NCBI RefSeq assembly: GCF_018141005.1
Contig: NZ_CP046582.1
Coordinates: forward strand, 3,286,001-3,350,000
Source of the DNA: Erwinia sp. E602
GTDB taxonomy: Bacteria; Pseudomonadota; Gammaproteobacteria; Enterobacterales; Enterobacteriaceae
Length of the DNA stretch: 64,000 nucleotides
Direction: 5' to 3'
Part shown: positions 10,408-18,011 of the stretch, in pieces
How the letters are laid out: each line of letters opens with the position of its first letter
Numbering within the stretch: the stretch's first letter is position 1
Notes under the pieces: model-generated
Told to the model about the DNA's origin: nothing
Seen by the model: the letters and a program-made list of their open reading frames with translations, nothing else
Database searches by the model: none
Position numbers and translations under genes: made by a program

Positions 10408-10541
10408 TGGTCAGCAACCTATTAATTATTAAGGATAATTAAACATACAGACACCCATTCTCACAACAGAGGGCCTGTTACTGGAACCCTTAGTTGCCAA
10501 AGATGCTTTGCAGATCCGGTAACGGATTAGACCTGATTCTT

Positions 10542-11507
10542 TTACGGCGCTAACGTGATGAAGACCCTACCCATACGTCCGCGTGTTTCTGCACGCTGAT
10601 GTGCTTCCACAGCCTGTTCCAGCGGGAACGTACTGTCAATCGGCACAATCAACTCACCTTTAGCTGCCATATGCAGCAGCTCATTCACCAGGTCGCGCGC
10701 AATCTGTTTTTCGCCCCACTCGACGCCTAACAGGCAGCCAATCAGCGTGATGCGGTGCAGCAGCAGATATTCGGTATCGATCATATGATTACGACCGGCC
10801 AGAATACCGATGATAACCGCCGTACCGCCATCGCGCAGGACTTTAACGCCATCAGATAACGCATCGCCACCGATGGTATCGATCAGCAGGTCGACGTGGT
10901 TACCGCCAAGCAGTTCACTAACCTGCTCACCCGCCAGCTTCTCGCCGACAACGATCGCATCATTCAGGCCAAACTGGCGCAGCGCCTCAAGTGATTCAGC
11001 ACGCGTTCCGGTACCGATAACGCGTGCGCCCATCCGTGCTGCCAGCTGGACTGCTGCTACACCCACGCCACCCGCTGCGCCCAGGATCAAGACAGTCTGG
11101 CCGGGCTGCAGTTTCCCCAGATGGTATGCCCATGCGGCAGTGCCGGGGCCAACCGGGATCGCTGCCGCTACGCGCGGATCCAGGCCTTCCGGGATGGGAA
11201 AACAATTATACGCCGCAACCGCACGCCGCTCGGCGTAAGCGCCACGCCAGTTAAACGTGGCCACTTTCTGCCCCACGACAAAGTCCTGTACCTCGCTACC
11301 GGTTGCCAGAACGGTGCCCGCAGCCGCATAGCCGAGGCATTCATCAGGCTGCAAAGACTGGCTGTTGCGCGAAATGATATCGCCACCCTCAACACTGATG
11401 GCTTCTACCGCTACCAGCAGTTCATGCGGTTTGATGGCCGGCTCAGCGATATCCACTAGTTGCAAAACTTCCGGGCCGCCAGGCCGTGCATAGGTTACTG
11501 CTTTCAT
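10542..11507 (-). CDS. Zinc-independent quinone oxidoreductase-like protein (MDR superfamily)
   Basis: Predicted NADPH-dependent reductase of quinones or other electrophilic enones. The 321 residues have a GroES-like N-terminal domain and a Rossmann domain with GAAGGVG at 143-149. The cysteine and histidine ligands of zinc alcohol dehydrogenases are missing, which fits the quinone oxidoreductase branch. It lies downstream of the DJ-1-like gene and the NemR-like regulator on the same strand. A 223-base gap separates it from the DJ-1-like gene, and it has no copy of the operator repeat, so shared regulation is uncertain. Confidence 0.85.
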   Translation of the reverse strand: MKAVTYARPGGPEVLQLVDIAEPAIKPHELLVAVEAISVEGGDIISRNSQSLQPDECLGYAAAGTVLATGSEVQDFVVGQKVATFNWRGAYAERRAVAAYNCFPIPEGLDPRVAAAIPVGPGTAAWAYHLGKLQPGQTVLILGAAGGVGVAAVQLAARMGARVIGTGTRAESLEALRQFGLNDAIVVGEKLAGEQVSELLGGNHVDLLIDTIGGDALSDGVKVLRDGGTAVIIGILAGRNHMIDTEYLLLHRITLIGCLLGVEWGEKQIARDLVNELLHMAAKGELIVPIDSTFPLEQAVEAHQRAETRGRMGRVFITLAP

Positions 11508-11693
11508 CTTGAGTGTCCTTGAATATGAGTGAATGACTTAAATGAAGAGTGATAAAGCGGATAATCAGTGAAGCCCTGTTCCGCGCCACCGTACAGATTT
11601 CGGCGTTCAGCGCGTTCAGTGGCAAAGGGCCCAGCGCGCCAGCTGTAACCGTGCTTCAGGTTGCATACCAATCCTTCATTACTGCTGCAGACT

Positions 11694-11719
11694 GGCCGAG
11701 CGAAAAATAACGCTCAGCC
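11694..11719 (-). terminator. Hairpin downstream of the DJ-1-like gene
   Basis: GGCTGAGCG and CGCTCGGCC (minus strand) form a 9-bp stem with one G-U pair around an 8-base loop, 11 bases after the stop codon. No U-run follows, so it may act as a 3' stabiliser or a weak terminator. Confidence 0.35.
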
Positions 11720-11730
11720 GTCTATTGCAT

Positions 11731-12411
11731 TTACTTCGCCAGCGCTTTAATCAGCTGTGCAGCGGTGGCTTCTGATGAACCCGGGTTTTGCCCGGTGATC
11801 AGCAGGCCGTCAGTGACAACATAGGATGACCAGTCAGCGGCTTTTGAATACAGACCGCCCTTCGCTTTCAGCTCATCTTCGACCAGGAATGGCACCACCT
11901 GAGTCAGGCCTACGGCCTCCTCTTCGGTGTTGGTGAAGCCCGTAACCTGACGCCCTGCCACCAACGGCTTGCCGTCCGGTGTTTTCACATGACGCAACAC
12001 GCCAGGCGCGTGACAGACAAAGGCGACATGCTTGCCAGCGGCAAAGAACGCTTCGATCAGCGCGACAGAGTGTTTATCTTCTGCCAGATCCCACAATGGG
12101 CCGTGCCCCCCTGGATAGAATACGGCATCGAAATCAGCCTGAGACAGGCTGTCCAGTTTAACGGTGGTTGCCAGCTGGGCATTGGCATCCGCATCGGCTT
12201 CAAAACGGTGGGTAAAATCGGTCTGGAAGTCAGGTTCATTGCTTTTAGGATCGAGTGGTGGCTTGCCGCCCTGCGGTGAAGCCAGCGTAATTTCCGCGCC
12301 CGCATCTTTAAAGGCGTAGTACGGTGCCGCCAGCTCTTCCAGCCAGAAGCCGGTTTTAAGGCCGGTGTCACCCAGTTTGTCATGCGAGGTCAGTACCATC
12401 AGAACTTTCAT
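11731..12411 (-). CDS. DJ-1/PfpI-family protein, Hsp31-like glyoxalase III
   Basis: Predicted cytoplasmic glutathione-independent glyoxalase or protein deglycase that handles methylglyoxal-type electrophiles. The 226 residues show the nucleophile elbow FVCHAPG with Cys133 and His134, the upstream FYPGGHGPLWDL oxyanion region, and an early Glu (EELAAPYYAF) expected to hydrogen-bond the cysteine. The overall form, including SPQGGKPPLDPKSN, matches the Hsp31-like class rather than short DJ-1 proteins. A copy of the 19-bp operator repeat lies 72-90 bases upstream of the start, shared with the TetR gene. Named E. coli hchA is longer, so no symbol is given. Confidence 0.88.
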   Translation of the reverse strand: MKVLMVLTSHDKLGDTGLKTGFWLEELAAPYYAFKDAGAEITLASPQGGKPPLDPKSNEPDFQTDFTHRFEADADANAQLATTVKLDSLSQADFDAVFYPGGHGPLWDLAEDKHSVALIEAFFAAGKHVAFVCHAPGVLRHVKTPDGKPLVAGRQVTGFTNTEEEAVGLTQVVPFLVEDELKAKGGLYSKAADWSSYVVTDGLLITGQNPGSSEATAAQLIKALAK

Positions 12412-12482
12412 TGTCTCACTCCTGTTTATCGCGGTGGTGATGATTAGCAGACCGGGTGATGATTAATACACCACTTAAAGCT

Positions 12483-12501
12483 GACCGGTCGTCTATAAAA
12501 T
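12483..12501 (-). promoter_or_regulatory. TetR operator, copy 1 (upstream of the DJ-1-like gene)
   Basis: GACCGGTCGTCTATAAAAT on the plus strand is an exact 19-base match to 13150-13168. The core GACCGGTC is a perfect palindrome, and the minus-strand reading carries TATAGA, a possible -10 box. It ends 21 bases before the TetR stop codon. Confidence 0.7.
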
Positions 12502-12505
12502 GGAT

Positions 12506-12529
12506 AAAAAAATACCCCCTCTCAGAGGG
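12506..12529 (-). terminator. Rho-independent terminator of the TetR gene
   Basis: On the minus strand a 5-bp GC-rich stem (CCCTC, loop TGA, GAGGG) is followed by GGTA and seven T residues. The loop is the TetR stop codon itself, so terminator and reading frame overlap. Confidence 0.5.
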
Positions 12530-13127
12530 AGATACGTAAAGTCTGTCGGGTCAGGCTCAGCGCTGCATCAAACGGCGAGGCCGTACGGACAATCTTCACC
12601 ATAATGCTGGCCCCGACCCACAGCTGATAAAGCGCTTCGGCCACCTTTTCTGCCTCACCTTCAAACTGCAAAGAGCCTTCCGCAGCGCCAGCTTCCAGCG
12701 CATCCGCCAGCCGGGAAATGATCCCTGCCGTACCGTTCATCAGGGCGGCACGCATTTTGTCTGACAGATCGGATACTTCAGCGCCCAGTTTTACCGCCAG
12801 GCATTTGCCCTGGCAATCTTCACAGGACTGCGTTTTACGCCACTGCAACCAGTAGTTCATCAACCGTTGAGCATGGTTCATGCTGCTATCCGCCAGCATT
12901 TCATCAAGCTCCAGCAGATAGGCAGCGAAATAGTGGCTCAGCATTGCCACACCGAAATCTTCTTTCGACGCAAAGTAATAGTAAAAGGAGCCTTTAGGCA
13001 CCTCTGACTCGTCAAGGATCTCTTTCAGGCCAACGGCTGAAAAGCCTTTACCCGCCATAATCCGCTGGCCAACGGCCAGTATATGTTCGCGGACTTGCTG
13101 GTTATGTTGATACGTTGCAGTTTTCAT
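12522..13127 (-). CDS. NemR-like TetR-family electrophile-sensing repressor
   Basis: Predicted dimeric repressor of 201 residues, starting at the ATG at 13127 just downstream of its operator copy. The TetR helix-turn-helix reads VGLKEILDESEVPKGSFYYYF. The sensor half contains Cys102, Cys105 and Cys109 just before LAVKLGAEVSDLS. E. coli NemR has its reactive cysteines at the matching place, next to LTVKLSAEVCDLS. That family de-represses when hypochlorite, quinones or methylglyoxal modify the cysteines. The neighbouring DJ-1-like protein and quinone-reductase-like protein suit such a signal. Identical operators upstream of this gene and the DJ-1-like gene imply autoregulation. Confidence 0.85.
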   Translation of the reverse strand: MKTATYQHNQQVREHILAVGQRIMAGKGFSAVGLKEILDESEVPKGSFYYYFASKEDFGVAMLSHYFAAYLLELDEMLADSSMNHAQRLMNYWLQWRKTQSCEDCQGKCLAVKLGAEVSDLSDKMRAALMNGTAGIISRLADALEAGAAEGSLQFEGEAEKVAEALYQLWVGASIMVKIVRTASPFDAALSLTRQTLRISL

Positions 13128-13149
13128 AAGCTTAAGATAACAACAATTC

Positions 13150-13168
13150 GACCGGTCGTCTATAAAAT
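13150..13168 (-). promoter_or_regulatory. TetR operator, copy 2 (upstream of the TetR gene)
   Basis: Identical 19-mer to 12483-12501, lying 23-41 bases before the TetR ATG. On the minus strand TTGACA occurs upstream (about 13186-13191) with TATTTT 18 bases later, so a repressor bound here would block the start of transcription. Confidence 0.7.
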
Positions 13169-13268
13169 AAATGCATTTTACTGACCTTGTCAAAAATTTG
13201 CGGTTCAACCCTGTAGCAAGGCCCAAAACTGCGGCCGCAGCTCCAGGCAGGCCAAAAAGAAGCTAAAT

Positions 13269-13616
13269 TACAGGGAGGGCAGCGGGGTAACCCGCAGAGG
13301 GTCGCCCGCATGACGGCTGTGAGTCTCGATCAACCAGACAACACGCCCTGCCCTGCATTTGACGTTGAATGGACTAAAGCACTTGACGTGATCCAGACCG
13401 TAGCATTTGACGTTGCTCCAGTCAGGCCAAACAAGTGTCAATTAACAGGGAGGGCAGCGGGATGAGCCCGGAGCGGGGTAACCCGCGCAGGGTCGCCCGC
13501 TGACAGGCCCGTGAGTCTCGATCCTGCAGACCACAGGCCGTTGACGTTGACGTTGCTTTTGGAAGGCCGACAGTCTCGATCTGCCAGACGACAGGCCGTT
13601 GACGTAGACGTTGACC
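13269..13616. repeat. Diverged direct repeats with TTGACG iterations
   Basis: Copy 1 (13269-13350) and copy 2 (13442-13540) share ACAGGGAGGGCAGCGGG, TAACCCGC, GGGTCGCCCGC and TGAGTCTCGATC in order. Copy 2 has about 17 extra bases that look like a partial internal duplication. A third partial copy starts at CAGTCTCGATC (13571) and runs through ACAGGCCGTTGACGT. TTGACGT occurs six times between 13359 and 13605, twice as an overlapping tandem. Confidence 0.7.
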
Positions 13617-13640
13617 TTAGCAGCCCCCCTCCCAGAAAGG

Positions 13641-15188
13641 TTAAGGCGTCTCCGCCTCCCCAAACACCTTATACTCCGGGAGCGAAACCTGCTGATACCC
13701 CTCCCAGCCGCCCCCCAGCGCCTTATACAACGCCACCAAATCCAGACTGCTCTGCACCCGCGCCCGCTCCGCCTGCTGCTGCGCCTGCGCCAGCTGCCGC
13801 TGCGCATCCAGCGCCTCAACAAAACTGGAAATCCCCTGCCGGTAACTATCGCTGGCCAACGTAAAGGCCGTCTGCTGCGCCGCCACCGTCTCATCCAGAC
13901 CGTCCACCTGCTGCTGATCGCTCCGATAGCTCACCAGCGCATTCTCCACATCCTGCAGCGCGGTCAACACCGCCTGCCGGTAACCCAGCGCCGCGCTGGC
14001 CTGCTGCGCCCGCGCCAGCTTCACGCTCGACACCAGCCGCCCGCCCTGGAAAATCGGAATACTCACCGACGGCCCGTAACTGTAAAAATGGCTGCTCCAG
14101 TTATCCAGATAACCGGCGTCGCTGTTTCGCATACCAAACTGCCCGGTCAGCGAAAAACTCGGGAACAGCTGGGCAATCGACACGCCGATATTGGCGGTGG
14201 CGGCGTGCAACTGCGCCTCCGCCTCACGCACGTCAGGACGACGACGCGCCAGCTCGGACGGCACCCCCACCGGCACCACCTTCGGCAGCAACGGCAGCGG
14301 CTTCACCGCCGTCAGCTCGCCGTCCAGCGCCCCCGGCACCCGGCCGGTCAGCACCGCCAGACCGTTCATCGCCTGATGGATCTGCGCCTGATACGGCGGC
14401 AGCTGGGCACGCAACCCGTTCAGCTGCGCGCGGGCGCTCTCCACGTTGGTCTGCGGCGCCAGGCCGTTCTGCTGCTGGCTCTGCGTCAGCTCCAGCGTCT
14501 GCTGCGCCACGTCAATCTGCGTCTGCAACGTCTGGCTAATCGACTGCGCGCCGCGCAGCTGCAGATAGGCGCGCACCACCTCGGCCTGCAGCGACACCAG
14601 CGCGTCGTTGCGGCTCTCAACCTGCTGCTGCTGCTGCGCCCCGGCCATCTCCACCTGGCGACGCACCTTGCCCCACAGATCCAGCTCCCACGACGCATCC
14701 AGGCTGCCCTGATACAGCCCGACCGGCTGCGACAGGCTGTCGAGCACCGGGGTCAGATCGGTATCGCCACCGGCCTGCTGCACCCGATCGTACACGCCCT
14801 CCGACTCCAGCTCGCCTTTAATCCCCAGCTGCTGGCGGGTAAACCGCGCGTTGCCGTTAACGGAAGGTGCCCAGGCACCGCGCGCCTGGTTCAGCTGCTG
14901 CCGCGCGCCGGCGATGCGCAGCACCGTCTGCTGCAGCGACAGATTATCGCGCATCGCCCGCTCGACCAGGCCGTTGAGCTGCGCATCGTTAAACGACTGC
15001 CACCAGCGGGCGTTAATCTTCGCGGCCAGCGGCGTCGAGGCACTGTCCGACTGCAGGCTGTTAAAACTGCCTGGCGTGGCCGGCTTCGGGGCTTTAAAAT
15101 CCGGCCCGACGGCACAGGCGCTCAGCAGCAACGCCGCAGAAATCAACAGCGCGCCGCGCGCGCGGGAAAATTGAGGTAATGCCAGCAT
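13641..15188 (-). CDS. Outer-membrane efflux lipoprotein, NodT/OprM family
   Basis: Trimeric channel expected to join the adjacent EmrAB-type pump into a tripartite exporter. The 515-residue protein has a lipoprotein signal with lipobox LSAC (Cys25), then two outer-membrane efflux repeats rich in coiled-coil heptads, including SWELDLWGKVRRQVE and ARRRPDVREAEAQL, typical of NodT proteins. The ATG at 15188 lies one base after the emrB-like stop and follows GGGAG; an upstream ATG at 15206 would overlap emrB and misplace the signal peptide. The three-gene order membrane fusion protein, permease, channel supports one operon. Confidence 0.92.
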   Translation of the reverse strand: MLALPQFSRARGALLISAALLLSACAVGPDFKAPKPATPGSFNSLQSDSASTPLAAKINARWWQSFNDAQLNGLVERAMRDNLSLQQTVLRIAGARQQLNQARGAWAPSVNGNARFTRQQLGIKGELESEGVYDRVQQAGGDTDLTPVLDSLSQPVGLYQGSLDASWELDLWGKVRRQVEMAGAQQQQQVESRNDALVSLQAEVVRAYLQLRGAQSISQTLQTQIDVAQQTLELTQSQQQNGLAPQTNVESARAQLNGLRAQLPPYQAQIHQAMNGLAVLTGRVPGALDGELTAVKPLPLLPKVVPVGVPSELARRRPDVREAEAQLHAATANIGVSIAQLFPSFSLTGQFGMRNSDAGYLDNWSSHFYSYGPSVSIPIFQGGRLVSSVKLARAQQASAALGYRQAVLTALQDVENALVSYRSDQQQVDGLDETVAAQQTAFTLASDSYRQGISSFVEALDAQRQLAQAQQQAERARVQSSLDLVALYKALGGGWEGYQQVSLPEYKVFGEAETP

Positions 15189-15189
15189 A

Positions 15190-16755
15190 TCAGTGTGCTC
15201 CCGCACTGCCTTCGCTACGAATCGGCGAAAGCAATAAACAAAATGGAATCATGACCAGCGCAACCACGCTCAGGTACATAAAGACGTCGATATAGGCGAG
15301 GAAACGCGCCTGCACGATCATCTGCTTATAGAGTTGCCCGGTGGCAATCACCAGCGGATCGCCCGCCGCATGCACCGCATCGCGCACCCCCTGCGCCCAG
15401 CGCTCCACCGCCAGGTTAAAGGGCTCGTTAAGCGGCGTCATATTGTGCACCAGGTGCGCGCTGTGCGCCTGGGTGCGCTCGGTGATCATCGCCGTCGACA
15501 GCGAAATGCCGATCGAGCCGGCCACGTTACGGAACATGGTGAGGATCGCCGAGGCGTCGGCGTTCAGCCGCTGCGGGATGGTGATAAACGCCACGGTGGT
15601 CAGCGGCACAAACAGGAAGCCCAGCCCGATGGTCTGCAGGCTGCGCAGCATGACCAGCGAGCCGAAATCAATATCCGGCGTCAGCCGCGTCGAGTAAATA
15701 AACGACCCGCCCAGCAGCAGAAAGCCAAACATGATCAGCAGCCGGGTCTGCACCAGCGGCATCAGCTTCAGCACCAGCGGAATCGACAGCACGATCAGCA
15801 CCGCCCCCGGCGACAGCACCAGCCCGGAAAGCGTGGCGGTGTAGCCAAGGTCCTGCTGCGCCAGCTGCGGGATCACCACCGAGCTGCCGTAAAGGATCGC
15901 CGCCATGCCGGACATCAGCAGCGTGGCAACGGCGAAGTTTTTATCCTTCAGCACCTCCAGGTTGACCACCGGCCTTTTGGCATACAGCAGCCAGTAGGTG
16001 GCCCCCACCAGCCCGACGATGGCCAGCAGCGCAAAGGTGACGATAAAGCTGGAGTGGAACCAGTCGGCGTCCTCACCGCGGTCCATCATCACCTGCAGGC
16101 AGCCGAGGCCGAGGGTGATCAGGCTGATGCCGATATAGTCGACGCGCAGTTTGCCTTTGGCCCACTTGCGTTCCCACGGCGGATCTTCCAGCAGCTGGTA
16201 AATCGCCAGTACGCTGATGATGCCTACCGGGATATTAATAAAGAACACCCAGCGCCAGCTGTAGTTATCGGTGATCCAGCCGCCCAGCGTCGGCCCGAGC
16301 ACCGGCGCGACGATGATGGCAATCGACGACAGGCCAAACGCCTTGCCGCGATCCTCCGGCTTAAAGTAGTCAAGCAGCACCGACTGCTGCACCGGCTGCA
16401 GGCCGCCGCCGAAAAAGCCCTGCATAATGCGGAACAGGATGATCTGCCACAGCTCGGTGGCGATGCCGCACAGGAAGGAGCAGACGGTAAACATCACGAT
16501 GCAGATCAGGAAAAACTGCTTACGCCCCAGCAGGCGGCTGAAAAAGGCGGAGATCGGCAGCACGATGCCGTTAGCCACCAGATAGGAGGTCAGCACCCAG
16601 GTAGATTCGTCATAGCTGGCCGACACCGAGCCGGCAATATGCGGCAGGGCAACGTTAACGATGGTGGTGTCGAGGATCTCCATAAACACCGCCAGCGTCA
16701 CCGTCAGGGCGACCAGCCAGGGGTTGCTGGCCGGTTTCCAGCTCTGCGGGCTCAT
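15190..16755 (-). CDS. EmrB-type multidrug efflux permease (DHA2, 14 helices)
   Basis: Proton-driven inner-membrane exporter of the DHA2 MFS family, 521 residues. N-terminal motif NPWLVALTVTLAVFMEILDTTIVNVALPHIAGS is the family hallmark (shown here in part: LDTTIVNVALP), followed by SRLLGRKQFF after helix 2 and a motif C region APVLGPTLGGWI. The length and 14 hydrophobic segments match EmrB. The start overlaps the fusion-protein stop by four bases (ATGA), and the channel gene starts one base after its stop. It sits between ybiT and ybiR, so it is a paralogue rather than the emrRAB locus; no symbol is assigned. Confidence 0.93.
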   Translation of the reverse strand: MSPQSWKPASNPWLVALTVTLAVFMEILDTTIVNVALPHIAGSVSASYDESTWVLTSYLVANGIVLPISAFFSRLLGRKQFFLICIVMFTVCSFLCGIATELWQIILFRIMQGFFGGGLQPVQQSVLLDYFKPEDRGKAFGLSSIAIIVAPVLGPTLGGWITDNYSWRWVFFINIPVGIISVLAIYQLLEDPPWERKWAKGKLRVDYIGISLITLGLGCLQVMMDRGEDADWFHSSFIVTFALLAIVGLVGATYWLLYAKRPVVNLEVLKDKNFAVATLLMSGMAAILYGSSVVIPQLAQQDLGYTATLSGLVLSPGAVLIVLSIPLVLKLMPLVQTRLLIMFGFLLLGGSFIYSTRLTPDIDFGSLVMLRSLQTIGLGFLFVPLTTVAFITIPQRLNADASAILTMFRNVAGSIGISLSTAMITERTQAHSAHLVHNMTPLNEPFNLAVERWAQGVRDAVHAAGDPLVIATGQLYKQMIVQARFLAYIDVFMYLSVVALVMIPFCLLLSPIRSEGSAGAH

Positions 16756-17891
16756 TCCACCGTCACCTTCGGCTCAACCGACAGGCCGATCGGCAGCGGC
16801 TGATTCGCATCCAGCCCGCTGTCGATGATGATTTTCACCGGCACGCGCTGGACGATCTTCACAAAGTTGCCGGTGGCGTTTTCCGACGGGAAGGTGGAGA
16901 AACGCGATCCGCTGCCCATCTGTACGCTGTCAACATGCCCCTGCAGCTGGCGATCCGGCCAGGCATCGACGCTGATCTCAACCTTGTCGCCCGGCTTCAT
17001 GCGCGCCAGCTGCGACTCTTTAAAGTTGGCGACAATCCACGTATCGGCAGACACCAGCGAAAACAGCGAGGTGCCGGCCTGCACCAGCGTGCCGACCTGC
17101 ACGTTACGCTTGGTAACAAAGCCATCGTACGGCGCGCGCACTTCGGTATAGGAGAGGTTGAGGTTAGCGGTGTTCAGCTGCGCCTGTGCCTGCTGCACCT
17201 GGCTCTGCCGCGCTTCAACGTTGGTCTCCTGCTGGCGGATCTGCAGGGCAATCTGCGAGGCCACTTCAACCTGCGCGCGGGCGTTGGCCAGCTCCGCTCT
17301 GGCGCTCAGCAGCTGGGCGCTGGCGCTGTCGATATTACGCTGCGAGGTGGCGCGCGGGTCGACGCCGCGCTGGCGTTTATCGTCCGCCTGAGCATTTTTC
17401 AGGTTCGCTTCGGCGCGCGCCTGCTGGGCCAGCGCCTGATCCTTCTGCGCCGGGTACTGTACGCGGGCCAGCGCCAGCTGCGCCTGAGCCTGATGCAGCT
17501 GCGCCTCGGCCAGCCCCAGCTGTGCCTGCGCCTGATCGCGCTGCGCGGTGCTGTCACGCGGGTCGATCACCAGCAGCAGATCGCCCTTCTTCACCCGCTG
17601 GTTATCCTTCACCCGCAGTTCGGTAACGTAGCCGGAGGCTTTCGGGGCGATGGTCACCGCGTCCGCTTCGGTAAAGGCGTCATCGGTGGTTTCGATATTG
17701 CGGGTGGTCAGCCAGAACCACAGGCCGACGATCAGCGCTATCACCACCACCAGAGCCAGAATAATCAGCGGCTTTTTGCCGGGGGTTTTACGCGGCGCGT
17801 CATCGTCTTGCTGCGGTTCGGGTTGTGATGAAGTCTCTGGTGCGTGTTGCGGACGATGTGCGTCGTCCGCAGAAGATGTTTGATTAGCCAT
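16752..17891 (-). CDS. EmrA-type membrane fusion (HlyD family) protein
   Basis: Periplasmic adaptor that links the EmrB-like permease to the outer-membrane channel. The 379 residues have a charged cytoplasmic tail, one membrane helix (about 40-62), the lipoyl half-motif with ETTDDAFTEADAVTIAPK, a long Gln/Ala-rich coiled-coil hairpin (about 115-240), and the second lipoyl and beta-barrel part with YDGFVTKRNVQVGTLV. It heads the efflux operon. The 120-base region upstream contains a 9-bp inverted repeat likely to bind a regulator, but no regulator gene is adjacent. Confidence 0.92.
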   Translation of the reverse strand: MANQTSSADDAHRPQHAPETSSQPEPQQDDDAPRKTPGKKPLIILALVVVIALIVGLWFWLTTRNIETTDDAFTEADAVTIAPKASGYVTELRVKDNQRVKKGDLLLVIDPRDSTAQRDQAQAQLGLAEAQLHQAQAQLALARVQYPAQKDQALAQQARAEANLKNAQADDKRQRGVDPRATSQRNIDSASAQLLSARAELANARAQVEVASQIALQIRQQETNVEARQSQVQQAQAQLNTANLNLSYTEVRAPYDGFVTKRNVQVGTLVQAGTSLFSLVSADTWIVANFKESQLARMKPGDKVEISVDAWPDRQLQGHVDSVQMGSGSRFSTFPSENATGNFVKIVQRVPVKIIIDSGLDANQPLPIGLSVEPKVTVE

Positions 17892-17941
17892 AATTCCCGT
17901 CAGGATAAGGCGGCCCCAAACTGAGGCCGCAAGTGGTCAGT

Positions 17942-17980
17942 CTGGTATATAAACATAGAGCCAAAATTGACATATACCAG
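17942..17980. promoter_or_regulatory. Inverted repeat in the efflux operon promoter
   Basis: CTGGTATAT at 17942-17950 and ATATACCAG at 17972-17980 are exact reverse complements 21 bases apart. On the minus strand a TGTCAA and a TATACC lie 17 bases apart across this dyad, so it probably overlaps the core promoter of the EmrA-like gene. Confidence 0.5.
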
Positions 17981-18011
17981 GCTTTCCTGACAAAACTTGT
18001 GCTAAGCGTGG

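Larger units (their letters stand above)
13128..13640. other. Repeat-bearing intergenic spacer
   Basis: About 510 bases between the TetR start and the efflux channel stop. It holds the second TetR operator, a TTGACA-like promoter on the minus strand near 13186-13191, and the direct repeats listed at 13269-13616. No coding region with a plausible ribosome site was found. Confidence 0.6.

Noticed and set aside
15334..16803. 489-codon plus-strand frame opposite the EmrB-like gene
   Set aside because: Shadow of a strongly conserved membrane protein gene; low-complexity Gln/His/Arg sequence and no conserved motif.
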